A DNA stretch of 47,766 nucleotides from Streptomyces sp. XY006 (GTDB lineage: Bacteria; Actinomycetota; Actinomycetes; Streptomycetales; Streptomycetaceae), in assembly GCF_002237655.1 (NCBI RefSeq), contig NZ_NOKT01000043.1, forward strand, positions 1 through 47,766, read 5' to 3'. Shown here piece by piece: positions 8,981 to 16,629 of the stretch. Position 1 is the first letter of the stretch, and every line of letters starts with the position of its first letter. Position numbers and translations under genes: made by a program. Below the pieces are notes generated by a model. That model was given only the letters and a program-made list of their open reading frames with translations. It was not told the DNA's origin and made no database searches.

Positions 8981-8996
8981 GATAGCGTGACGTCAC
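8981..8996. promoter_or_regulatory. Candidate -10 and GTGACGTCAC palindrome in divergent region
   Basis: The 225-bp space between the hexosaminidase and OHCU-like genes has a TAGCGT hexamer (8983-8988) abutting a perfect 10-bp palindrome GTGACGTCAC (8987-8996). The arrangement suits an operator over the rightward promoter, about 100 bp before the OHCU-like start. No regulator is inferred. Confidence 0.3.
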
Positions 8997-9096
8997 AACT
9001 CTCACAACATTGCCCTGCCGACACACGTGACGCCCACGAGGACCCACGCTGCCCGCGCACCGTCCCCCTGACCTCCCCGGTCGCCTGGCCATACCG

Positions 9097-9570
9097 GTGG
9101 AGCACTTCAACGCAGCCTCGGCGGAGGACCTGGAGCGCACCCTCCTCGCGTGTCTGCGCAGCCCCCGCTGGTCCCGCCGCGTCGCGGACCACCGCCCCTA
9201 CCCCGACGTGGACTCCCTGCTGGCCGCCGCCGACGAGGCGGCCTACGACCTGACCTGGGACGACCTGACCGAGGCCCTGGCCGCCGAGCCCCTGCCCACG
9301 CTCCCGCCGGACACCTACTCCGCGGCCCACACGGCCCTGAACGCGGCCCACGCCGCCTACGAGGCCCGCTTCGGACACGTGTTCGTCATCTGCCTGGACG
9401 GTGTCTCCCCCTCGGAGACCCTGGACCGACTCCTCGAAGCCATCCGGTCACGATTGGCGAACGATCCCGAAGAGGAGCGCGTGGTCGCGGCGGACGAACT
9501 CCGGCGGCTCGCCAGGGAACGGCTGCTGCACGCCCTCAGGGGCGCCGGGAACTGCGCGATCAGCCACTGA
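9097..9570 (+). CDS. OHCU-decarboxylase-like protein, catalytic motifs missing
   Basis: 157 residues from GTG 9097; there is no good ribosome binding site, but this start falls just before the family's N-terminal FN motif. The fold signature is clear: FNAASAEDLERTLLACL, SPRWSRRVADHRPY, AYEARFGHVFVICLDG and LANDPEEERVVAADELRRLARERL all match OHCU decarboxylase, the third enzyme of urate breakdown. As I recall the family, catalysis needs a His in a HPxIG-like motif and a Glu in SxxEQ. Here the corresponding stretch reads ALAAEPLPTLPPDTYSAAHT, with neither. The gene sits alone before sdhC, without other purine-catabolic genes. It is more likely a degenerate paralogue than an active enzyme. Confidence 0.75.
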   Translation: MEHFNAASAEDLERTLLACLRSPRWSRRVADHRPYPDVDSLLAAADEAAYDLTWDDLTEALAAEPLPTLPPDTYSAAHTALNAAHAAYEARFGHVFVICLDGVSPSETLDRLLEAIRSRLANDPEEERVVAADELRRLARERLLHALRGAGNCAISH

Positions 9571-9695
9571 CCGCCCGCACCCGGCACCGCGCGGACGCCG
9601 CGCGGCTCCGCGTCGCACTAGCCCACCAGTACCCCTTTGCGTGCCAGTTTGATCACACCCCGGGACCCCGGCGCAGCCCGGCCGCAGTGCCTCGC

Positions 9696-9782
9696 TACGA
9701 TGCTGGGGGCCGGTGGACCGTACCCGGCCGGGCCCGACCGACAAGGAAAGCCGGCGCGGCCCCAATCACCGCTCCCGGAGGA
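9696..9782 (+). promoter_or_regulatory. Candidate sdh operon -10 and sdhC ribosome binding site
   Basis: A TACGAT hexamer at 9696-9701 is a good -10 candidate; the -35 is weak. GGAGGA at 9777-9782 lies 7 nt before the sdhC GTG and fixes that start. The 219-bp gap before sdhC is otherwise featureless. Confidence 0.45.
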
Positions 9783-9789
9783 AACTTCC

Positions 9790-10170
9790 GTGCCGGCTGG
9801 AACGCTGTACCGCGGCCGGGAAGGAATGTGGTCCTGGGTGGCTCACCGAGTCACCGGCGTCCTCATTTTCTTCTTCCTGTTCGTCCACGTGCTGGACACC
9901 GCCCTCGTGCGGGTGTCCCCCGAGGCCTACGACAAGGTCGTGGCCACGTACAAGACGCCGATCGTCGCGCTGCTGGAGTACGGCCTCGTCGCCGCCATCC
10001 TCTTCCACGCGCTCAACGGCCTGCGTGTCATCGCCGTCGACTTCTGGATCAAGGGCGCCCGCTACCAGAAGCAGATGCTCTGGACGGTCGTCGCCCTGTG
10101 GGTCGTGCTGATGCTCGGGGCGATCTACCCCGTCCTCGGCCACGCCGCTCGTGAACTGTTCGGGAGCTGA
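9790..10170 (+). CDS. sdhC: Succinate dehydrogenase cytochrome b556 subunit
   Basis: 126 residues; the GTG at 9790 is supported by a strong GGAGGA. Longer in-frame versions from 9637 lack coding character. Three transmembrane helices are visible: residues about 20-40, 60-82 and 98-118. The family signature GMWSWVAHRVTG near residues 13-24 includes the His and Arg of the quinone/haem region, and the second helix has FHALNGLRV, whose His is the likely haem b ligand. It forms the membrane anchor with SdhD and passes electrons from succinate to menaquinone. It starts the sdhCDAB operon; sdhD follows after 5 bp. Confidence 0.95.
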   Translation: MPAGTLYRGREGMWSWVAHRVTGVLIFFFLFVHVLDTALVRVSPEAYDKVVATYKTPIVALLEYGLVAAILFHALNGLRVIAVDFWIKGARYQKQMLWTVVALWVVLMLGAIYPVLGHAARELFGS

Positions 10171-10175
10171 CGCCA

Positions 10176-10658
10176 ATGTCCACGACTGAGAAGTCCGCCG
10201 CGGGCGTCGGCCCCGTCGAGGGTGGCGCCGTCTACACCGTCGACAACCCGGCCCCCTTCATCGAGGCCCCGCGCAAGCGGACCAAGAAGACCCCGAAGAG
10301 CACCCGGGGCAACTTCGAACTGGCCGCCTGGCTCTTCATGCGCCTGTCCGGCGTCGTGCTGGTCGTGCTGGTCCTCGGCCACCTGCTGATCCAGCTCGTG
10401 CTGGACGGCGGCGTCTCCAAGATCGGCTTCGCCTTCGTGGCGGGCCGCTGGGCGTCCCCGTTCTGGCAGGTCTGGGACCTGCTGATGCTGTGGCTGGCGA
10501 TGCTGCACGGCGCCAACGGCCTGCGCACGGTCATCAACGACTACGCGGAGCGCGCGAACACCCGGCTGTGGCTCAAGGGCCTGCTCTACACGGCCACGGT
10601 GTTCACCATCCTGCTGGGCACGCTGGTGATCTTCACCTTCGACCCGAACATCCGCTAG
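10176..10658 (+). CDS. sdhD: Succinate dehydrogenase hydrophobic membrane anchor
   Basis: 160 residues. The N-terminal 45 residues are hydrophilic and end in a basic KRTKKTPKSTRG patch. Three membrane helices follow: about 47-70, 90-115 and 133-153. His in LVLGHLLIQL and in MLWLAMLHGANGLRTV are the candidate haem ligands, the second mirroring the FHALNGLRV motif of SdhC. It begins 5 bp after sdhC and ends 19 bp before sdhA. Confidence 0.95.
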   Translation: MSTTEKSAAGVGPVEGGAVYTVDNPAPFIEAPRKRTKKTPKSTRGNFELAAWLFMRLSGVVLVVLVLGHLLIQLVLDGGVSKIGFAFVAGRWASPFWQVWDLLMLWLAMLHGANGLRTVINDYAERANTRLWLKGLLYTATVFTILLGTLVIFTFDPNIR

Positions 10659-10677
10659 GCACGGGGCTGCGAGAATC

Positions 10678-12432
10678 ATGAAGATCCACAAGTACGACAC
10701 CGTCATCGTCGGCGCCGGTGGCGCGGGCATGCGCGCGGCCATCGAGTCCACCAAGCGCAGCCGCACCGCCGTGCTGACCAAGCTGTACCCCACCCGCTCC
10801 CACACGGGCGCCGCGCAGGGCGGCATGGCCGCCGCGCTGGCCAACGTGGAGGAGGACAACTGGGAGTGGCACACCTTCGACACGGTCAAGGGCGGTGACT
10901 ACCTGGTCGACCAGGACGCCGCCGAGATCCTCGCGAAGGAGGCCATCGACTCCGTCCTCGACCTGGAGAAGATGGGCCTGCCGTTCAACCGCACCCCGAA
11001 CGGCACCATCGACCAGCGCCGCTTCGGCGGTCACAGCCGCAACCACGGCGAGGCCCCGGTCCGCCGCTCCTGCTACGCGGCCGACCGCACCGGCCACATG
11101 ATCCTCCAGACGCTGTACCAGAACTGCGTCAAGGAGGGCGTGGAGTTCTACAACGAGTTCTACGTCCTGGACCAGCTGATCACCGAGGTCGACGGCGTCA
11201 AGAAGTCGGCCGGTGTGGTGGCGTACGAGCTGGCCACCGGCGAGATCCACGTCTTCCACGCCAAGGCCGTGATCTACGCCTCCGGCGGCTGCGGCAAGTT
11301 CTTCAAGGTGACGTCCAACGCGCACACGCTGACCGGTGACGGCCAGGCGGCCGTGTACCGGCGGGGCATCCCGCTGGAGGACATGGAGTTCTTCCAGTTC
11401 CACCCGACCGGCATCTGGCGCATGGGCATCCTGCTGACGGAGGGCGCCCGCGGTGAGGGCGGCATCCTCCGCAACAAGGACGGCGAGCGCTTCATGGAGA
11501 AGTACGCGCCGGTCATGAAGGACCTCGCGTCCCGTGACGTCGTGTCCCGCTCCATCTACACGGAGATCCGTGAGGGCCGCGGCTGCGGTCCCGAGGGCGA
11601 CCACGTCTACCTCGACCTCACGCACCTGCCGCCGGAGCAGCTGGACGCCAAGCTCCCGGACATCACCGAGTTCGCCCGTACGTACCTCGGCATCGAGCCG
11701 TACACGGACCCGATCCCGATCCAGCCCACCGCGCACTACGCCATGGGCGGCATCCCGACCAACGTCGAGGGTGAGGTCCTGGCGGACAACACCACGGTCG
11801 TCCCGGGCCTGTACGCGGCCGGCGAGGTCGCCTGCGTGTCCGTGCACGGCGCCAACCGCCTGGGCACCAACTCGCTGCTGGACATCAACGTCTTCGGCAA
11901 GCGGGCCGGCATCGCGGCGGCGGAGTACTCGCAGAAGGCGGACTTCGTCGAGCTGCCGGAGAACCCGGCGGAGCTCGTGCTGGAGCAGGTGGAGCGGCTG
12001 CGCAACTCCACCGGCGCCGAGCGCGTGGCGGAGCTGCGGCGCGAGCTGCAGGAGACCATGGACGCCAACGTCATGGTGTTCCGCACCGAGCAGACCATCA
12101 AGACGGCGGTCGAGAAGATCGCGGAGCTGCGCGAGCGCTACAAGAACGTGGCGATCCAGGACAAGGGCAAGCGGTTCAACACGGACCTGCTGGAGGCCAT
12201 CGAGCTGGGCAACCTGCTCGACCTCGCCGAGGTCATGGCCGTCTCCGCGCTGGCCCGCAAGGAGTCCCGCGGCGGTCACTACCGCGAGGACTACCCGAAC
12301 CGCGACGACGTCAACTTCATGCGGCACACCATGGCGTACCGCGAGGTCGGCGCCGACGGCTCCGAAACCGTCCGTCTCGACTACAAGCCGGTCGTCCAGA
12401 CCCGCTACCAGCCGATGGAGCGTAAGTACTGA
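10678..12432 (+). CDS. sdhA: Succinate dehydrogenase flavoprotein subunit
   Basis: 584 residues. The FAD Rossmann motif is VIVGAGGAGMRAA (9-21) and the His that binds FAD covalently is His42 in RSHTGAAQGG. The active-site segments HSRNHGEAPVRRSCYAADRTGH, QFHPTGI and SVHGANRLGTNSLLD are intact. The helical C-terminal domain ends in QTRYQPMERKY. It oxidises succinate to fumarate on the cytoplasmic face of the membrane complex and links the TCA cycle to respiration. The stop TGA overlaps the sdhB ATG by one base, so the catalytic subunits are translationally coupled. Confidence 0.97.
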   Translation: MKIHKYDTVIVGAGGAGMRAAIESTKRSRTAVLTKLYPTRSHTGAAQGGMAAALANVEEDNWEWHTFDTVKGGDYLVDQDAAEILAKEAIDSVLDLEKMGLPFNRTPNGTIDQRRFGGHSRNHGEAPVRRSCYAADRTGHMILQTLYQNCVKEGVEFYNEFYVLDQLITEVDGVKKSAGVVAYELATGEIHVFHAKAVIYASGGCGKFFKVTSNAHTLTGDGQAAVYRRGIPLEDMEFFQFHPTGIWRMGILLTEGARGEGGILRNKDGERFMEKYAPVMKDLASRDVVSRSIYTEIREGRGCGPEGDHVYLDLTHLPPEQLDAKLPDITEFARTYLGIEPYTDPIPIQPTAHYAMGGIPTNVEGEVLADNTTVVPGLYAAGEVACVSVHGANRLGTNSLLDINVFGKRAGIAAAEYSQKADFVELPENPAELVLEQVERLRNSTGAERVAELRRELQETMDANVMVFRTEQTIKTAVEKIAELRERYKNVAIQDKGKRFNTDLLEAIELGNLLDLAEVMAVSALARKESRGGHYREDYPNRDDVNFMRHTMAYREVGADGSETVRLDYKPVVQTRYQPMERKY

Positions 12433-13211
12433 TGGCTACCCCTGTTCTGGACAAGGAAGACGCGGCCGGCAAGCCCGAGCCCGGTTTCGCCGACTCCCCC
12501 TACATCACGGTCACCTTCCGGGTCCGCCGCTTCAACCCGGAGGTCGCGGCGGACGCGACCTGGGAGGACTTCCAGGTCGAGATCGACCCGAAGGAGCGCG
12601 TCCTCGACGCCCTCCACAAGATCAAGTGGGACCTGGACGGCTCGCTGACGTTCCGCCGCTCCTGCGCGCACGGCATCTGCGGCTCGGACGCCATGCGGAT
12701 CAACGGCAAGAACCGCCTGGCCTGCAAGACGCTGATCAAGGACATCAACCCCGAGAAGCCGATCACGGTCGAGCCCATCAAGGGCCTGACGGTGCTGAAG
12801 GACCTCGTGGTCGACATGGAGCCGTTCTTCCAGGCGTACCGGGACGTCATGCCCTTCCTCATCACGAAGGACACGAACGAGCCCACGCGTGAGCGGCTGC
12901 AGTCCGCCGAGGACCGCGAGCGCTTCGACGACACCACGAAGTGCATCCTGTGCGCGGCCTGCACCACGTCGTGCCCGGTCTTCTGGAACGACGGCCAGTA
13001 CTTCGGCCCGGCCGCCATCGTCAACGCGCACCGCTTCATCTTCGACTCGCGTGACGAGGCGGGCGAGCAGCGCCTGGAGATCCTCAACGACAAGGACGGC
13101 GTGTGGCGCTGCCGCACGACCTTCAACTGCACGGACGCCTGCCCGCGCGGCATCGAGGTCACGAAGGCGATCGCCGAGGTGAAGAGGGCGCTGATCACGC
13201 GCCGCTACTGA
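12432..13211 (+). CDS. sdhB: Succinate dehydrogenase iron-sulfur subunit
   Basis: 259 residues. The N-terminal ferredoxin domain has the 2Fe-2S ligands Cys78, Cys83 and Cys98, with Asp86 at the position where some homologues have Cys (SCAHGICGSDAM). The C-terminal domain carries the 4Fe-4S and 3Fe-4S motifs CILCAACTTSCPVFW and CTDACPRGI. It relays electrons from FAD in SdhA to quinone at SdhC/D. Last gene of the operon; a perfect hairpin terminator begins 19 bp after the stop. Confidence 0.97.
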   Translation: MATPVLDKEDAAGKPEPGFADSPYITVTFRVRRFNPEVAADATWEDFQVEIDPKERVLDALHKIKWDLDGSLTFRRSCAHGICGSDAMRINGKNRLACKTLIKDINPEKPITVEPIKGLTVLKDLVVDMEPFFQAYRDVMPFLITKDTNEPTRERLQSAEDRERFDDTTKCILCAACTTSCPVFWNDGQYFGPAAIVNAHRFIFDSRDEAGEQRLEILNDKDGVWRCRTTFNCTDACPRGIEVTKAIAEVKRALITRRY

Positions 13212-13230
13212 GCCCGACCGCTTGACCGGG

Positions 13231-13262
13231 AAGGCCCCGTCACCGCTGGTGACGGGGCCTTT
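13231..13262 (+). terminator. Rho-independent terminator of sdhCDAB
   Basis: A perfect 14-bp stem (13231-13244 with 13248-13261), 3-nt loop and a short T-run. The strongest canonical terminator in the window. Confidence 0.92.
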
Positions 13263-13314
13263 TGTCTACGCACTTCGCCCGCAGCCGGGAACACCGATCC
13301 TGGAACCGCAGCAT

Positions 13315-13355
13315 CCGTTGAGCGGAACTGCACGGGCGTCCATGCCGCTAAACGG
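13315..13355 (-). terminator. Weak inverted repeat after the immunity-like gene
   Basis: CCGTTGAGCGG (13315-13325) pairs with CCGCTAAACGG (13345-13355), one mismatch, 19-nt loop. It lies just past the leftward gene's stop, so it is probably its terminator. Confidence 0.4.
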
Positions 13356-13361
13356 ACGGCG

Positions 13362-14303
13362 TCAGTCTGGTAGGACGACCATGTGCGTCGGGGGCAGGCC
13401 AGGAATAGGAGGGAGGCGTCGGAACTCGCCAGTCACGAGCACGTCACGCACAGCGCGGTGTACCTTCTCCACCGCTTGACCGCGGTACTCACGGAACGTG
13501 GGAGTGGCCTGGAGCAGCAACCCTCCATTGGGCAAGATGGTCACGGAGTGGAATGCGCCCGAAGCCCGCAGTGCGTCAGCGCCACCCAATGTGCCAGAGA
13601 TCTCGGCGGGGACGACCATGAGCCAGGAGTACCCGCGCAGCCGTGAGCGCCACTCAGGTGTGTTGGCCGTGGGATCACCTGCGTACCCTTTGAGGAAGCG
13701 TTCAAGCTCCGTCTCGCCGCACGCATGACGATAGGAGACGTGCCCGAAGACAACCTTGTACCGCTCACAAACCCACCGGACGGATCGCAACAGGCCGCCC
13801 TGAACCGATGTGGCCGTTCCTGGGGCAAGCAGATCTCGTTCGTCAACGTGGACAGTCAGCTTCACATACTCCGGGAGCTCCTCGTCGAACATGACCGAGA
13901 CTGAGACGTCGGGGTTGCCGATGTCACCGTCCTGCGTGAACAACCCGCTCGTAACAGAGACCGACTCAGCCCGGTCGTCGACCACCTGCCGCAACCAAGG
14001 CAGCACGTCAGGGGTGTAGGGGTTGTAACGCACTTCCAACGTGTCCTGAGGGGCCGCAGAGACAACGCTCCAACGGTCGGACCCATCGCTCGGGCTCATG
14101 ACGGGGAAGTGTGTGCTCCCCCTACTGGACACTCTGTGTCGGTCGGCCCTTACCAGAATGTCCGCCCGTGCGAGCTCCCGCACTCCTTCTGTCAGCCACT
14201 TCATCGCACATTGTGACAGCCCAGCCGAGTCCGCGTCGTACACGGTCAGCTCGCTCACCAACCCGTGAGAGACGTTGGCGTTAAGAGAGCGAATGATGTC
14301 CAC
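13362..14303 (-). CDS. Putative immunity protein of the RHS toxin remnant
   Basis: 313 residues from a GTG at 14303, with AAGG 7 nt upstream. It starts 9 bp after the RHS fragment's TAA, the position of the cognate immunity gene in polymorphic-toxin loci. It is cytosolic and alpha/beta, with no signal peptide. The C-terminal half (VCERYKVVFGHVSYRHA, LRGYSWLMVVPAEISGTLGG, NGGLLLQATPTFREY) resembles DUF3396/Imm52-type immunity proteins, but I hold that only tentatively. G+C and third-position G/C are visibly lower than in the neighbouring core genes, which suggests horizontal transfer. It could still protect against toxin from related strains even though the adjacent toxin is damaged. Confidence 0.65.
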   Translation of the reverse strand: MDIIRSLNANVSHGLVSELTVYDADSAGLSQCAMKWLTEGVRELARADILVRADRHRVSSRGSTHFPVMSPSDGSDRWSVVSAAPQDTLEVRYNPYTPDVLPWLRQVVDDRAESVSVTSGLFTQDGDIGNPDVSVSVMFDEELPEYVKLTVHVDERDLLAPGTATSVQGGLLRSVRWVCERYKVVFGHVSYRHACGETELERFLKGYAGDPTANTPEWRSRLRGYSWLMVVPAEISGTLGGADALRASGAFHSVTILPNGGLLLQATPTFREYRGQAVEKVHRAVRDVLVTGEFRRLPPIPGLPPTHMVVLPD

Positions 14304-14312
14304 TCGTTTACC

Positions 14313-16274
14313 TTACTCAAGACCGAAGGGACTCGTCACCATCTTCCCGAGCACATAGAGGCTGGTAGCACCGATGGCTGACCATGCAATGCTTCTCTGC
14401 TGTTCCGGAGTGGGCTGCCAGACCTGGACGCTCAGAGGCGCTCGCACGGTAGCCGGTTCGTGACCTCTCGGAGTTTTCTTCGACTGACTTCGAGTCCACC
14501 ATCCCACGACTCCCTGATACCGCTCACCAGTACGCGGTGAATTAAACCGCGACCGTGTCGATTGAGCGACCAGTTGCTGCTTTGGGTTCAGGGGGTCCAT
14601 GGTCGCAATCTGCTGGAGCTCGTGGCCACGCTGCACCGTTTTCCCGTACTTGCGCTGCTCCTTCTGCATTGCTCTGACATAGCGATCCAACTGGGCAGGA
14701 GCTGCCTTCTCAGCACTTATGGCGGATTTCACTTCCCAGATGAAGATGTAGTCGTCGAAGTACAGGACCACATCAGCGAAACCGTCCTTCGTCTTGCCAG
14801 TACCACCCTTTGGGATCTTCACGTTAGTACTGACTTGCACCGCCGGATTCTGCCAATACACGGCAGAGAGATACGCCGCAACGGACCGCACCGCCGCATT
14901 GTGACGAATGGTGTCAGCCACCATGTCCTCACTGTCCCGCCCTTGTCTTCCGGATGTCTTCGCCGAGGCGCCACCGGCAGAAGCGCCGACCTTTTTATGC
15001 GACTTACTCGTGGCATCCGGGTGCGGCTCGCTGTGGCCAGTCCCGTCGTCGATCCACAGCCCCGTGGGGTCGGAATGGGAGACCGGGCTGTTGTTGGCGT
15101 AGGCGTACCCGTTCATCTGGAGCGTGCGAACGGCACGCCAGCTGGACCCGACCTTCTGGATCTCGTCCGACCGCTTCGTTCCTGTGCGATGCGCGAGCAG
15201 CGGGTCGGCGGTGGTCGCGTCCTCGTTCTCACGCGGGCGGGACGCCGTCTCCTTCGACCAGGGGAAGTTCACGGTCCGGCTGAGGACCTCGCCACCCGAA
15301 TCGACGTAGGTGATGGTTTCGGCGGTCAGGCCCGCGTACTGCGGCGCGTCGTCCGTCAGCAGCGTGTACTTGCCTTCGCTGTCCTTGACCTCGCCGCCGA
15401 TGCCCAGGAAGTAGCGCGTCACCGATTGGGACTGGGACTGGGGTACACCCGGTTCGGAGCTGGTCTTGCTGCCCTTCTTGACCGTGACCTGCCGGTGCCC
15501 GCGCCAGTCGCTGTACGTCCGCAGAGCGGGGCGTGTGAACTCGTCGTCGCTCTTGGCCCACGCCGGGTCCGCGTACGAGTACATCGTGACGACAGGCTTG
15601 CTGTGCGAAGTGACCTTGTCGGTCTCGGTCACGGAGGCGACGACGTACTTGTTGAACCAGGACTTCGCGGGGGTGCGCTCGTCGCCGTCAGGTGACCAGC
15701 GCACCGGGTAGCACGTGCCGTTGTTCTCGCCCTTGTCCTCGGAGGGCTCGCTCGCACAGCCTCCGGTGTACTCGACCTCGATGTCGCCGCCGTATTCGGT
15801 GGAGACGGTGCCGATCCGAGGGCGGGTGAACCCCGGACGCTGGTCGCTCTTGCCCGTCAGCACGAGATTGGGCAGCTGACGGTCCTTGAGCCGGGTGCGC
15901 AGCGGAGACGACGCGCCGACCGTGTAGTGGGAGAAGCTGACGCCGTCCTGCGACTGAAGGGTGCCGGTGGTGTCGCCGGGGCCGAAGCCGGTGCGGGTGA
16001 TCGAGTTGAGCCAGAGGCCCGGCGAGGTGTCGTACCAGTCCTCCGGGAAGGACTGGTGCAGGGTGTAGATGTCCACCTTGCCGAGGCCGGTCTGGCCCGG
16101 GCGAGCTGCCTTGGTGGTCACCGTGTCCAGGCGGAGCTGCGTCCAGAACGAAGGGAACGGCGGGCACAGCTTGGAAGTGGACTTGCAGTTGAGGTTGCCG
16201 GGGGTGTCCCACCAGGGACGGTAGGCTCCCGGGTCGTCCGTCTTGGCGAAGTTGGCCGCGTCGCACGCCGACAC
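14313..16274 (-). pseudogene. RHS polymorphic toxin, 5'-truncated and internally deleted
   Basis: An open frame of 653 codons from GTG 16274, but not an intact gene. Residues 1-385 are an internal piece of a secreted RHS protein (GKVDIYTLHQSFPEDWYDT, FGPGDTTGTLQSQDG, RYFLGIGGEVKDSEG). At Q386 the sequence jumps in frame to the end of the RHS core, QMNGYAYANNSPVSHSDPTG, so most YD repeats are gone. Signal peptide and N-terminus are also missing; an in-frame TGA lies 27 bp before the GTG. The tip (about 405-653) carries a PD-(D/E)XK-like nuclease site: Asp501 in GFADVVLYF and E514-V-K516 in IFIWEVKS, followed by a basic region and a hydrophobic C-terminus. The tip has lower G+C than the N-terminal part, as expected for an exchanged toxin module. 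The fragment lacks export parts. Confidence 0.8.
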
Positions 16275-16304
16275 GGACTTCAGACACCTGCTTCACGCCG
16301 AAGG

Positions 16305-16577
16305 GGCGGCGGGGCCAATCTCACCTCGCTGGCTACCGCGGCCAACTCTGCCGGCGGGACAGACAACGAGTACGGTGCCTCGGGCTGGTCCAGCAGCGCC
16401 ATGCCCCATCTGATGGGCACGCCGAGTGCCAACGGCGACACCGTTCCCGATCTGTGGGCTGTCCTGGCCGACGGATCCGTGCGCTTTCACTCGGGCAGCA
16501 AGACCGCTCTGAGCGGCCCGGGTGCCGAGGTCATCGCCCGAGCCGATTATTGGAAGACCCGTATCGCCATCGGGTGA
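16305..16577 (+). pseudogene. 3' remnant of an FG-GAP/VCBS repeat protein
   Basis: The frame encodes about 90 residues, GGGANLTSLATAANSAGG to YWKTRIAIG followed by TGA. From memory this matches the C-terminal end of large streptomycete FG-GAP proteins: NGDTVPDLWAVLADGSVRFH is one blade, and ALSGPGAEVIARADYWKTRI the usual ending. There is no start codon or signal, and homology stops near 16305, about 30 bp from where the RHS fragment on the other strand also breaks. Both truncated 5' ends meet here. One deletion across two divergent genes explains this best. Confidence 0.65.
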
Positions 16578-16593
16578 CGACGAAGCACCAGGA

Positions 16594-16625
16594 TCGGGGT
16601 CCGTCTTCGAGAAGGCGGACCCCGA
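16594..16625. terminator. Bidirectional hairpin terminator
   Basis: A 15-bp stem with one G-U (16594-16608 with 16611-16625) centred on TTCGAGAA, between the rightward FG-GAP remnant and the leftward DUF4132 gene. It could serve both strands. Confidence 0.75.
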
Positions 16626-16629
16626 CCCG

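Noticed and set aside
16293..16577. The FG-GAP remnant as part of a longer gene starting at 15927
   Set aside because: The portion before about 16300 is antisense to the RHS sequence and has no FG-GAP similarity; only the 3' part is convincing.
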